DNA of 25,183 nucleotides from Bacteroidales bacterium (GTDB taxonomy: Bacteria > Bacteroidota > Bacteroidia > Bacteroidales > UBA932): positions 1 through 25,183 of the forward strand of contig JAFXUS010000054.1 in the NCBI GenBank assembly GCA_017535125.1. Reading direction: 5' to 3'. Both the position numbers and the translations under genes were made by a program. How positions within the stretch are numbered: position 1 is the first letter of the stretch; each line of letters starts with the position of its first letter. The notes beneath the pieces were generated by a model. The model saw only the letters and a list, made by a program, of their open reading frames with translations, ran no database searches and was not told where the DNA came from. Below are positions 7,428-15,981 of the stretch, one piece after another.

Positions 7428-8738
7428 TTAATCATACCTGGGTTTGCGGAACCATATGTCGAAGAGGTTGAACCCGATCGAAAAATTAATATAGCGTTCG
7501 CGTATCATGTCTCCTGTCAGGGAGCCCCGTTGTCCGAGATCCACGCCCAGCGTGAGTCCGTTGTACCCGTTCACGATCGGCAGGGTCACGCCGAGGGTCA
7601 ATCCCGTGGAGGCCACCTGCTTGCCATTCAGCAAATAGTATTCCGTTTTGTGATAGGCGCCGATACGATAGGCCACGTGGTTGAAATAATAGCGGATGTC
7701 GTTACGGTTCGGAACGATCTCGAATCCGGCCCGGAAGGTCTGCGCCACCGTGGCGGAGAAATCCTTGCTTGCCGTGAATCCGCGGGCGGCATCCAGCCCG
7801 CTGCCCGTCCAGTCGGAGCGGGAATAGTCGAACGTCGCCACCCAGCGGCCCTTCTCCTGGAAGGAAATGCCCACGGCGAGTTCGCCGGCGAGCCGCACCT
7901 TGCTGTCCTTCCCCAGCTGGTCCAGCTGGTAAGACAGGGTGTCGGAGGCGGCACTGCCGGAAGAATAGCGGTACGATTCCATCGTTCCCCCCAGATTCAC
8001 CGCCGTCGAATAGGTCGCGCCGATGATCAGGGAGTGCTTCGGACCGACCGGCTGTTCGTACTGGAGGCCGAATTTGAAGCCGCTGCCGGCAAGCTTGCCG
8101 GACGTGCCGTTGAGAATGCCGTTATAAGAGGCGTCGTTGAACGACGTGGAATAGACCTTGTCGATGGCGCCGAAAATATAGTTCCACTGCACGCCGAGCG
8201 AAAGTCGCTTGAAAAAGGTCACGCCGGCGGCAGCAAAGGCCTTGTAGAGGCTTCCCGTACCGGTGGCGGAATAGGTGATGTTGCCCGTCTGGCCGATCAG
8301 CATGGGGTCCGTGTAGTCAAAGCTGTAACCGAAGCCCGTGTCGCTGTACGGCATGATGCCGACCATCATCGCAGAGCTGCGCCAAATCGGGAACGACATG
8401 GCCAGATCGTTGATGTTGAACGTATTGCTGGCGGATTTAATCCCCTGCTGCTGGAACATCTTGTTGTCACTGTACAGGGAGAAATCGGCCATGAACGCCA
8501 GGGTGTCGCGCGCCGTGACTGCCGCGGGATTTGTCAGATTCAGGTAGCGGTTGTTCCGCAGGGCCACGCCGGCGCCGCCCATCGTCTTGCTGTAGGCGGA
8601 GCCCGGCTGGCTCAGGTCGCCGACTCCGTAGATGGAGTACGGCGTATAGGTACCCGTCGCCTGGCCGAACGCGGAAAGCATCGCGCACGCGGCCAGCAGG
8701 ACGGTCAAAAGCCCTCTATGTAAGATTCTTCTTGACAT
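7428..8738 (-). CDS. Outer-membrane beta-barrel protein (FadL/OmpP1-like)
   Basis: The 436-residue protein has a signal peptide (about 1-26, basic SRRILHR, a hydrophobic core, then AFGQ). It continues TPYSIYGVGDLSQPG and KTMGGAGVALRNNRYLNLTN, an N-terminal plug-like segment of the kind seen in FadL/OmpP1-family barrels, where a GGAG-A motif precedes NPAA. Alternating polar and hydrophobic strands follow to a short C-terminus (FDIWFRKPRYD). Substrate is unknown. The ATG at 8738 overlaps the end of coaX by 23 nt, so translation of the two is probably coupled. Close FadL-type transport function is inference. Confidence 0.7.
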   Translation of the reverse strand: MSRRILHRGLLTVLLAACAMLSAFGQATGTYTPYSIYGVGDLSQPGSAYSKTMGGAGVALRNNRYLNLTNPAAVTARDTLAFMADFSLYSDNKMFQQQGIKSASNTFNINDLAMSFPIWRSSAMMVGIMPYSDTGFGYSFDYTDPMLIGQTGNITYSATGTGSLYKAFAAAGVTFFKRLSLGVQWNYIFGAIDKVYSTSFNDASYNGILNGTSGKLAGSGFKFGLQYEQPVGPKHSLIIGATYSTAVNLGGTMESYRYSSGSAASDTLSYQLDQLGKDSKVRLAGELAVGISFQEKGRWVATFDYSRSDWTGSGLDAARGFTASKDFSATVAQTFRAGFEIVPNRNDIRYYFNHVAYRIGAYHKTEYYLLNGKQVASTGLTLGVTLPIVNGYNGLTLGVDLGQRGSLTGDMIRERYINFSIGFNLFDIWFRKPRYD

Positions 8739-9444
8739 AATCGTCGGTTATCAAGGCAAGCCCCATCAAAACCAGGTTGCAAACTGCAAATATCGAGTTT
8801 TTCATCTTCTTGGCAAAATAAATTGCATCGCCACCCGTAAAAACAACGATATTTTCCGGCCGGAGCCTGATGTATCCTTCAATTTCAAACATTATGCCCG
8901 AAATGACGCCGGACTCGATCGAGCCCTGCAGGGAGCGCCCTTCCGGAAGTATTTTTTCGGGCGTGTCCACAAGCGGAAGCGACTTGGAATAGCGCTCCAG
9001 CGCCTTGAAACGCGTCCTGCAGCCCGGCGACACGTTGCCGCCGAGGTAACGGCCCTCCCGGCTCAGGAAATCGACGGTAAGCGTGGTGCCGAAGTCGAAC
9101 ACGGTCACCGGCTTGTCCTTGAACAGGAAGCCGGCCGCCACCAGCTCCGCGGCGCGGTCGTAGGACAGATATTCGGGAAAATTCCGGCGCAGGAGCAGGT
9201 CCGTGTGGGCCCGGTCCAGGATGAGCAGGTGCCCGCAGCGCGGGCGGAGAAGCGCTTCCTCCTCGGGGGAAACCCCGTAGGCGGACGCCACCGTAAGCAC
9301 TTCCGGCCGCTCCTTCTCCAGCAGCGAGAGCAGATAATCCATCATTTTCTCGCCCTGGTAGCGGAAGGTCTTGCCAAGGGTGGTTCCCTCGGCCCAGGCG
9401 GCTTTCAGCGCTGTGTTTCCTGCTTCTACCAGAAGATTTGCCAT
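8716..9444 (-). CDS. coaX: Type III pantothenate kinase
   Basis: The 242-residue protein phosphorylates pantothenate, the first step of coenzyme A synthesis. The acetate/sugar kinase-fold motifs are in order: an N-terminal phosphate motif read as LLVEAGNTALK (residues 4-14), SYDRAAELVAAG, the second phosphate motif VFDFGTTLTVDF, GGNVSPGCRTRFKAL, and the adenosine motif VVFTGGDA. Two oddities are seen. The usual Asp of the D-x-GNT motif is Glu7, and the usual Gly of G-x-DR is Ser. ATG 9444 is chosen over TTG 9453 because the TTG is itself part of a perfect -7 box. The gene follows mfd after 20 nt and overlaps the barrel gene. Confidence 0.85.
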   Translation of the reverse strand: MANLLVEAGNTALKAAWAEGTTLGKTFRYQGEKMMDYLLSLLEKERPEVLTVASAYGVSPEEEALLRPRCGHLLILDRAHTDLLLRRNFPEYLSYDRAAELVAAGFLFKDKPVTVFDFGTTLTVDFLSREGRYLGGNVSPGCRTRFKALERYSKSLPLVDTPEKILPEGRSLQGSIESGVISGIMFEIEGYIRLRPENIVVFTGGDAIYFAKKMKNSIFAVCNLVLMGLALITDDYVKKNLT

Positions 9445-9450
9445 ATCGGA

Positions 9451-9483
9451 CAAATATACGAATTTTATCGCAATTTACTCAAA
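9451..9483 (-). promoter_or_regulatory. coaX promoter touching the start codon (possible leaderless mRNA)
   Basis: On the minus strand, TTTG at 9483-9480 (inside the end of mfd) is followed after 21 nt by TATATTTG at 9458-9451, a full TAnnTTTG match. Only 6 nt separate the box from the ATG at 9444, so the predicted transcript starts at or within a few bases of the start codon. Confidence 0.55.
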
Positions 9484-12400
9484 ATCGCATGTGCGTCCTT
9501 CAAAGAAGGAACGCCGCGCACCACGATCTTGAGTTTGCTTTCCGTCTGTTTGAGTTCAAAACGGGGCATGTCGGCCGTCCGCTGCAGGATCGTGGCGAAG
9601 GTCTGCGACTTATAGTACGGCGACATCTGGTTCGCGATGAAGAACGCGATCAGCAGGCCGTTCTTGACGATCACCTTCTCGAATCCCAGCGCCGCTCCGA
9701 GGTTGCGGATCTTGACCACCTCGAAGAGATTCTCCAACTCCGCGGGAAGGGCACCGAAGCGGTCGGCCAGCATGCTCGCGTAGCGGTCGATTTCCTTGTC
9801 GGAAGACATGGCGTCGATGGTCCGGTATATGCGGATCTTCTCGGCCGTTACATCGATGTAGTCGTCCGGAATGTGGGCCGGCTGATCCGTTTCTATCGTG
9901 CAGTCCGTCACGAACTTGCCCCGGTCGCTCTTGGCCACGATGCCCGTCTCCACGCCCAGTTCCTCCATCGCCTCGGCGAGGATTTTCTGGTAGGTTTCGA
10001 AGCCCATGTCCATGATGAAGCCGCTCTGCTCGGCGCCCAGCAGGTTGCCGGCGCCGCGGATGTCAAGATCCTGCATGGCGATGTTGAAGCCGCTGCCCAG
10101 GTCTGAGAATTCCTCGATGGCCTTGAGGCGGCGCCGCGCGTCGTCGGTGATGCTGATGAGCGGCGGGACGATCAGGTAGCAGAAGGCTTTCTTGTTGGAG
10201 CGGCCCACGCGGCCGCGCAGCTGGTGCAGGTCGCTCAGGCCGAAATTCTGCGCCTGGTTGATCAGAATCGTGTTGGCGTTCGGGATGTCCAGGCCGTTTT
10301 CGATCAGGGTGGTGCAGAGCATCATGTCGTAGTCGCCACGGATGAAGTCCAGCATCCTGTTTTCCAGCTCCTTGGCCTCCATCTGGCCGTGCGTCACGCA
10401 TATCTTCATATCCGGGATCAGGCGATGCAGGATGTCATGGATGGCGGGGAGTTCCTCCACTTTGTTGTGCAGGAAGAAGACCTGCCCGCCGCGGTTGAGT
10501 TCGTAGTTGATGATGCTCCTGATCTCCTTCTCGTCGAAGAGAATGATTTCCGTTTGCACTGGGATGCGGTTGGGCGGCGGCGTGTTGATGATGCTCAGGT
10601 CGCGCGCACCCAGCAGGGAGAACTGGAGCGTGCGCGGAATGGGGGTCGCAGTAAGCGTCAGTGTGTCCACGGACGCCTTGAAGGCGCGGAGTTTCTCTTT
10701 GGCGGACACGCCGAATTTCTGCTCCTCATCGATGATCAGCAGGCCCAGGTCCTTGAACTTGAAATCTTGGCCGAGTATCTTGTGCGTGCCGATCAGAATG
10801 TCTATCTGGCCTGCCTCCAGATGCTTTTTGATGTCGCTGATCTCTTTCGCCGTCCGCAGGCGGCTGACGTATTCCACGTTGCAGGGAAGGTTCTGCAGGC
10901 GCTGCTTGAATGTATTGAAATGCTGCAGCGCGAGGATGGTCGTCGGCACGAGGACGGCCACCTGTTTACTGTCGCAGACAGCCTTGAAAGCAGCCCGCAC
11001 GGCAATCTCCGTCTTGCCGAAGCCCACGTCGCCGCAAATGAGGCGATCCATCGGGCAGGCGTCCTCCATATCCCGCTTGACCGCAGCGGTCGCCGTTTCC
11101 TGGTCGGGCGTGTCCTCATACATGAAGGACGATTCCAGCTCCTCCTGCAGATAGGTGTCCGGCGAGAAGGCATAGCCCTTGGACGCGCGCCGCTTGGCGT
11201 ACAGCTGGATCAGGTCTTTCGCGATGTCCTTGACCTTGGACTTGGCATTGTATTTCAGTGTGATCCAGGACTTGGATCCCAGCTTGTTGATGCGCGGCGG
11301 CTCCCCGTCCTTCGAGCGGAAACGGGAAATCTTGTGTAACGCGTGCACCGACACGAAAACCACGTCGCCGTCCTTGTAGGTGATTTTAACCACCTCGCGC
11401 ATGCGTCCGAAATCATCACGCAGACGCACCAGGCCGCCGAAAACGCCCACACCGTGGTCGATGTGCACGACGTAGTCGCCGATGTTGAAGGAATTCAGGT
11501 CATTGATCGTGAGCTGCTCGCTCTTCTCGACCGTGCGACGCAGACTGACGCGGTGGAAGCGGTCGAAAATCTCGTGGTCGGAATAGCAACAAACCTTATC
11601 CTGCGCGTCGATGAATCCGTTGTGGATGTTCTTTCCGCTGACGAATTTGGGCTGCAGGCCGCCGTTCTGGGACAAAATGGAACGGATGCGCTCCAGCTGC
11701 TGCTCCTTTTCTCCGTAAATATAGACCTCATATCCATTCTCCAGGTGGCTCCGGATGTCTTCCGTTAGCAGCTCGAAGTTCTTGTTGAAGGTCGGCTGCG
11801 GGGATATCTGGAACCAGACGAAATCTTCTCCGGAATAGGACAGGGGCGCGTCGATGTAAATGTTTTGAAAGCGCTTCAGCGCCGGGAAGAACGGCAGTCT
11901 GGCATACATGTCCGAGGAATCCAGCCACACGCAGCTGTCCTGCGGGAAAATGTCGGACAGCGGTTGTCCTTTCACCTCTCCTCCGACGACGACGTCGGAC
12001 ACGATTTCCGCACTTTCCACCTTATCTTTAGACAGTTGTGTATTGCAGTCGAAGGAGTGGATGTGCTCTATCTCGTCTCCCCAGAAGGAGATGCGGTACG
12101 GGAAACTCTCAGAATAGGAGAAAATGTCCACGATGGAGCCGCGAATGGCGTACTGGCCCGGCGCTGAGACAAAATCAACTTTCTCAAACCCCTTACCTGA
12201 CAGGGTCTTGATGATTTCGTCGTGGGAGATTTCCTGGCCTACTTTTATCTTGAAGACCGCTTCCTTGATCTCTTTCGTGACAGGGATTTCTTCGGAAAGG
12301 GCTTCAGGATAAGTGACGATGATTAGAAGTTCCGGGTCGAGCCCGGAATGACTATCAAAGGGACCGGAATAAGTGTCAATTCTAGTCATTCCGGCCGCAG

Positions 12401-12722
12401 AGCCGGAATCTTTATATGATAATATTTTACCGATGGCGGAGGTGCGCTGGACGCCGAGAGAAGATTTATAATTACTCCGCTCTACGCTCCTGCCGGACTC
12501 TGGAAGGAAGAATACCCTGTCCCCTTCAATCAGATAATACAGGTCGGCGGCACAATATTCCGCTGCTTCCCGGTTCGGGAGCACTACAACATGCATCCCT
12601 TTCTGTGCTATCTGGGACAGGATGAACCAGCGGGCAGACAAAAAGAGTCCGCGGCAGAATATTTCCCGGTCGGTTTTTATTCTGTCACGAAGCAGTTCAG
12701 TGGATTTTGAACTTATCAACAT
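9465..12722 (-). CDS. mfd: Transcription-repair coupling factor Mfd, carrying an in-frame palindromic insert
   Basis: The 1085-residue protein releases stalled RNA polymerase and recruits UvrA for repair. An N-terminal UvrB-like region (about 1-400) is followed by the RNA-polymerase-interacting domain (FNIGDYVVHIDHGVGVFGG near 410). The RecG-like translocase follows, with Walker A GDVGFGKT near 560, LLIIDEEQKFG near 660, TATPIPRTLQFSL near 690 and QLRGRVGRS near 840. The C-terminal TRCF domain completes it. ATG 12722 is chosen because upstream codons (open to 12833, with another ATG at 12788) are AT-rich like spacer DNA. Residues about 105-131 are encoded by a double-hairpin repeat and have no counterpart I know of in Mfd. 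They lie just before the strand LLIIVTYPEAL. It heads the leftward train ending in ppiD. Confidence 0.93.
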   Translation of the reverse strand: MLISSKSTELLRDRIKTDREIFCRGLFLSARWFILSQIAQKGMHVVVLPNREAAEYCAADLYYLIEGDRVFFLPESGRSVERSNYKSSLGVQRTSAIGKILSYKDSGSAAGMTRIDTYSGPFDSHSGLDPELLIIVTYPEALSEEIPVTKEIKEAVFKIKVGQEISHDEIIKTLSGKGFEKVDFVSAPGQYAIRGSIVDIFSYSESFPYRISFWGDEIEHIHSFDCNTQLSKDKVESAEIVSDVVVGGEVKGQPLSDIFPQDSCVWLDSSDMYARLPFFPALKRFQNIYIDAPLSYSGEDFVWFQISPQPTFNKNFELLTEDIRSHLENGYEVYIYGEKEQQLERIRSILSQNGGLQPKFVSGKNIHNGFIDAQDKVCCYSDHEIFDRFHRVSLRRTVEKSEQLTINDLNSFNIGDYVVHIDHGVGVFGGLVRLRDDFGRMREVVKITYKDGDVVFVSVHALHKISRFRSKDGEPPRINKLGSKSWITLKYNAKSKVKDIAKDLIQLYAKRRASKGYAFSPDTYLQEELESSFMYEDTPDQETATAAVKRDMEDACPMDRLICGDVGFGKTEIAVRAAFKAVCDSKQVAVLVPTTILALQHFNTFKQRLQNLPCNVEYVSRLRTAKEISDIKKHLEAGQIDILIGTHKILGQDFKFKDLGLLIIDEEQKFGVSAKEKLRAFKASVDTLTLTATPIPRTLQFSLLGARDLSIINTPPPNRIPVQTEIILFDEKEIRSIINYELNRGGQVFFLHNKVEELPAIHDILHRLIPDMKICVTHGQMEAKELENRMLDFIRGDYDMMLCTTLIENGLDIPNANTILINQAQNFGLSDLHQLRGRVGRSNKKAFCYLIVPPLISITDDARRRLKAIEEFSDLGSGFNIAMQDLDIRGAGNLLGAEQSGFIMDMGFETYQKILAEAMEELGVETGIVAKSDRGKFVTDCTIETDQPAHIPDDYIDVTAEKIRIYRTIDAMSSDKEIDRYASMLADRFGALPAELENLFEVVKIRNLGAALGFEKVIVKNGLLIAFFIANQMSPYYKSQTFATILQRTADMPRFELKQTESKLKIVVRGVPSLKDAHAILSKLR
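12327..12413. repeat. REP/RPE-like palindromic element inside the mfd reading frame
   Basis: Two hairpins point toward each other. The left has TTCCGGG (12330-12336), a 5-nt loop, and CCCGGAA (12342-12348). The right has ATTCCGGC (12388-12395), a 6-nt loop, and GCCGGAAT (12402-12409). The inner arms are also inverted copies of each other: CCGGAATGACT at 12343-12353 and AGTCATTCCGG at 12384-12394, with 30 nt between. This paired, inverted layout is that of REP doublets. Translated with mfd it gives GMTRIDTYSG and then HSGLDPEL. The latter resembles the translation of common dispersed palindromes in other bacteria. No other copy is seen in this window. Confidence 0.75.
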
Positions 12723-12980
12723 TCTATGTCTAAAATCGGTTGAAAAGTATGTTGATTTCCTGTTAATTGATCCACTTCCGCAGTTCATAAAAACAAGTAG
12801 AAGGTTTTCAACAAGACAAATAACACGGAACAAACAGACTTTTTAACACCTACCCTTTTACTTAATAATTTGATAAATAATCACTTGTCTGAGTTATAAA
12901 CATTTCAACAAGCAATAAATAAATATCAGATTTTCAAAATAAAAGAAGTATATTTGTATTCTAAAAGTCAAGTCCCCCGC
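12723..12980. other. AT-rich divergent intergenic region between mfd and ruvB
   Basis: The 258 bp are clearly AT-richer than the flanking genes and contain no convincing ORF. The ruvB -7 box lies at 12949-12956. The 8-bp inverted pair ATCAACAT (12714-12721) and ATGTTGAT (12748-12755) straddles the mfd start and could be an operator or chance. For mfd only imperfect boxes are visible, such as GTTATTTG on the minus strand at 12824-12817. Confidence 0.5.
12949..12956 (+). promoter_or_regulatory. Bacteroidota -7 box of ruvB
   Basis: TATATTTG is a full TAnnTTTG match, 24 nt upstream of the ruvB ATG at 12981. It contains the TTG (12954) that would otherwise extend the frame, which argues against that start. 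No clear -33 TTG is seen at the usual spacing. Confidence 0.55.
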
Positions 12981-14000
12981 ATGCAGGAATTCGACCCTCA
13001 TAACACAAACGACTGCAAAGATAAGGAATTGGACGGAATTATCCGGCCCCAGGAGCTGGAAGATTTTACCGGACAGGGAGAAATAGTGTCCCGTCTGCGC
13101 GTCTATATCCAGGCAGCCAAGATGCGCGGGGAGTCGCTCGACCATACGCTTTTCCACGGCCCTCCGGGCCTGGGAAAGACGACCCTGGCGCACATCATCG
13201 CCAACGAGATGGGGGTCAATATGAAAATCACTTCCGGTCCCGTCCTGGACCGGCCCGGCGATCTGGCCGGCCTGCTGACTTCCCTGGAGACGGGGGATGT
13301 TCTCTTTATCGATGAGATTCACCGGCTCGCGCCGGAAGTGGAGGAATACCTCTACTCCGCGATGGAGGACTACGTCATCGACATCATGATCGATAAAGGT
13401 CCCGGCGCCCGTTCTGTCCGGATTTCCCTGAATCCTTTTACGCTGGTGGGAGCTACAACGCGTGCGGGCCTGCTCACGGCGCCGCTCCGGGCGCGATTCG
13501 GCATTACCGAAGGGCTGGAATACTACGATACGGCCGATCTGGTCAAGATCGTGAAACGCAGCGCCGGTATCCTGAAGGTGGAAATCGAGCCGGAAGCGGC
13601 AGAAGAGATAGCGCTCCGCAGCCGCGGCACGCCGCGAATCGCCAATTCCCTGCTGCGGCGCGTGCGTGACTTCGCGCAGGTGATGGGAGACGGCCATATC
13701 GACCTGAAGATCGCCCGCTATGCGCTGGACAAACTGAACATAGACAAGCGTGGCCTGGATGCGATAGACAACAAGATTCTCCGGACCATCATCTCCACCT
13801 TCAAGGGCGGACCCGTCGGAGCCAACACGCTGGCGACGGCCATAGGCGAAGACCAGGGCACCTACGAGGAAGTTTATGAACCTTTCCTCATTAAGGAAGG
13901 CTTCATCGTGCGTACGCAGCGCGGCCGCGTGGCGACGGAACTTTCCTATAAACATATGGGGCTGGATCCCTATCAGAACAACGCCAACACGCTCTTTTGA
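12981..14000 (+). CDS. ruvB: Holliday junction branch-migration helicase RuvB
   Basis: The 339-residue AAA+ motor, loaded by RuvA, drives branch migration of Holliday junctions. Walker [11 protein letters not shown] lies near residue 57. Walker [10 protein letters not shown] lies near 107. The RuvB-specific VGATTRAG (sensor) lies near 156, and [18 protein letters not shown] (near 214) holds the arginines expected for sensor 2. A winged-helix C-terminus ends [12 protein letters not shown]. Length is typical (about 335-345). ATG 12981 is chosen over TTG 12954 because the latter lies in the -7 box. The partner ruvA is about 8 kb away. sdhA begins 29 nt after the stop with no terminator between, so read-through into sdhAB is likely. 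Confidence 0.97.
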   Translation: MQEFDPHNTNDCKDKELDGIIRPQELEDFTGQGEIVSRLRVYIQAAKMRGESLDHTLFHGPPGLGKTTLAHIIANEMGVNMKITSGPVLDRPGDLAGLLTSLETGDVLFIDEIHRLAPEVEEYLYSAMEDYVIDIMIDKGPGARSVRISLNPFTLVGATTRAGLLTAPLRARFGITEGLEYYDTADLVKIVKRSAGILKVEIEPEAAEEIALRSRGTPRIANSLLRRVRDFAQVMGDGHIDLKIARYALDKLNIDKRGLDAIDNKILRTIISTFKGGPVGANTLATAIGEDQGTYEEVYEPFLIKEGFIVRTQRGRVATELSYKHMGLDPYQNNANTLF

Positions 14001-14029
14001 GTAAAATAACAATATATAAACACCTAACA

Positions 14030-15976
14030 ATGTCTGACAAGTTAAATTCCAAAATTCCTGCAGGACCGCTCGAGCAAAAGTGGACCCGGCGCAAGTCGGA
14101 AATCCGCCTGGTGAGTCCGAACAACAAGAGAAAACTTGAGATCATCGTGGTCGGTACCGGTCTGGGCGGCGCGTCCGCAGCCGCTTCCCTCGGTGAGTTG
14201 GGTTACAACGTCAAGATTTTCTGCATCAGCGATACGCCGCGCCGCGCGCACTCCATCGCCGCGCAGGGTGGTATCAACGCTGCCAAGAACTACCAGAACG
14301 ACAACGACTCCGTCTATCGTCTGTTCTACGACACCATCAAGGGTGGCGACTACCGTGCCCGCGAAGCCAACGTCTATCGTCTGGCTGAGGTGAGTGCCTC
14401 CATCATCGACCAGTGCGTCGCGCAGGGTATTCCTTTTGCCCGTGAATACGGCGGATATCTTGCCAACCGTTCTTTCGGCGGCGTGCAGGTGAGCCGTACG
14501 TTCTACGCCCGCGGCCAAACCGGACAGCAGCTGCTCCTCGGCGCCTACGCTTCCCTGAACAAGGAAATCGCGAACGGTTCCGTGAAAGCCTATCCGCGCC
14601 ACGAGATGCTCGACCTGGTGATTGTGAACGGCCAGGCCAAGGGTATCATCGCCCGTAACCTCGTGACTGGTCAGCTGGAACGCTTCGGCGCGCACGCGGT
14701 CGTGATCGCCACCGGCGGCTATGGAAATACTTATTTCCTTTCCACGAACGCCATGAACAGCAACGGTTCCGCTGCCATGCAGTGCTACCGCAAGGGTGCT
14801 TATTTCGGTAATCCCTGCTTTGCGCAGATCCATCCTACCTGTATTCCGGTCCACGGCGACCAGCAGTGCAAGCTAACCCTGATGTCTGAGTCGCTGCGTA
14901 ACGACGGCCGTATCTGGGTGCCGAAGAAGAAGGAGGATGTGGAGAAACTCCGCAAGCATGAAATCAAGGCTTCCCAGATCCCCGAGCAGGACCGCGACTA
15001 CTATCTGGAGCGCCGCTATCCGGCCTTCGGCAACCTTGTTCCGCGCGACGTCGCTTCCCGCGCCGCCAAGGAGCGCTGCGACGCCGGCTTCGGCGTGAAC
15101 GAGACAGGCAAGGCCGTTTTCCTCGATTTCGCGGATGCGATCCAGCGCCTGGGCCACCAGCGCGTAGCGGAGCGCTACGGCAACCTGTTCGACATGTATG
15201 AGAAGATCACCGCCAGTTCCCCTTGGGAGGAACCGATGATGATCTATCCGGCCATCCACTACACCATGGGCGGCATCTGGGTCGATTACGACCTGCAGAC
15301 CACCATCCCGGGCCTTTATGCCATTGGCGAAGCCAACTTCTCCGACCACGGCGGCAACCGCCTCGGCGCTTCCGCCCTCATGCAGGGCCTCGCAGACGGT
15401 TATTTCGTGCTGCCCGTCACGATCGGCGACTACCTTTCCTACAAGTTCGCCGAGCCCAAGACGGACGTCAATACGAAGGAGTTCGATGAAGCGGAGAAGG
15501 CCGTCCAGGCCCGTATTGACAGGCTTTTCGCCATCAAGGGCAAAGAGACTGTCGATTCCATCCACAAGCGTCTTGGCAACATCATGTGGGACAATGTGGG
15601 TATGGCTCGCGACGAGGCCGGCCTGAAGAAGGCCATCGCCGAGATCAAGGCCCTCAAGAAGGAATTCTACGAGAACGTCAACGTCCCCGGAACCCAGTTT
15701 GAATTCAACCAGGAGCTCGAGAAGGCTCTCCGCCTGGAGGACTTCTTCGACATCGGCGAACTGATGGCGCGCGACGCGCTCAACCGCACCGAGTCCTGCG
15801 GCGGCCACTTCCGCGTGGAGAGCCAGACCGAAGAAGGCGAGGCCAAGCGTGACGACGCCAACTTCATGTATGTCTCCGCCTGGGAGTACAAGGGAGAAGA
15901 CAAGGATCCCGAACTCCACAAGGAGCCGCTCAAGTATGAGTTTATCGAGGTGAAAACGAGAAATTACAAAGACTAA
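14030..15976 (+). CDS. sdhA: Succinate dehydrogenase/fumarate reductase flavoprotein subunit
   Basis: The 648-residue protein is the FAD-bearing catalytic subunit that interconverts succinate and fumarate. The Rossmann motif [12 protein letters not shown] lies near residue 39. The covalent-FAD region [18 protein letters not shown] lies near 70, with His at the FAD-link position. The active-site block IHPTCIP lies near 267, and [16 protein letters not shown] near 438. Sequence and length match Bacteroides-type proteins, which commonly run as fumarate reductases in anaerobes. ATG 14030 is chosen; the frame opens 11 codons earlier at a TTG that overlaps the ruvB stop. sdhB follows after 5 nt. 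No cytochrome b subunit gene lies on either side. Confidence 0.95.
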   Translation: MSDKLNSKIPAGPLEQKWTRRKSEIRLVSPNNKRKLEIIVVGTGLGGASAAASLGELGYNVKIFCISDTPRRAHSIAAQGGINAAKNYQNDNDSVYRLFYDTIKGGDYRAREANVYRLAEVSASIIDQCVAQGIPFAREYGGYLANRSFGGVQVSRTFYARGQTGQQLLLGAYASLNKEIANGSVKAYPRHEMLDLVIVNGQAKGIIARNLVTGQLERFGAHAVVIATGGYGNTYFLSTNAMNSNGSAAMQCYRKGAYFGNPCFAQIHPTCIPVHGDQQCKLTLMSESLRNDGRIWVPKKKEDVEKLRKHEIKASQIPEQDRDYYLERRYPAFGNLVPRDVASRAAKERCDAGFGVNETGKAVFLDFADAIQRLGHQRVAERYGNLFDMYEKITASSPWEEPMMIYPAIHYTMGGIWVDYDLQTTIPGLYAIGEANFSDHGGNRLGASALMQGLADGYFVLPVTIGDYLSYKFAEPKTDVNTKEFDEAEKAVQARIDRLFAIKGKETVDSIHKRLGNIMWDNVGMARDEAGLKKAIAEIKALKKEFYENVNVPGTQFEFNQELEKALRLEDFFDIGELMARDALNRTESCGGHFRVESQTEEGEAKRDDANFMYVSAWEYKGEDKDPELHKEPLKYEFIEVKTRNYKD

Positions 15977-15981
15977 GCGAG

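Noticed and set aside
5871..8723. Long plus-strand frames opposite lptC, the TPR gene and the barrel gene (5871-7400 and 7425-8723)
   Set aside because: Both mirror well-supported minus-strand genes with signal peptides and have compositionally biased translations without motifs.
10224..11339. A 371-codon plus-strand frame inside mfd
   Set aside because: It lies opposite the Mfd translocase domain, whose Walker and helicase motifs are intact. It has no promoter or domain of its own.
12817..12824. GTTATTTG on the minus strand as an mfd promoter
   Set aside because: It has a mismatch at the first TA position and no -33 at the right distance. I could not choose between it and other weak boxes.
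12723..12833. Upstream extension of mfd to 12833 or to ATG 12788
   Set aside because: The extra codons are AT-rich like spacer and give an N-terminus unlike other Mfd proteins. ATG 12722 gives a normal start.
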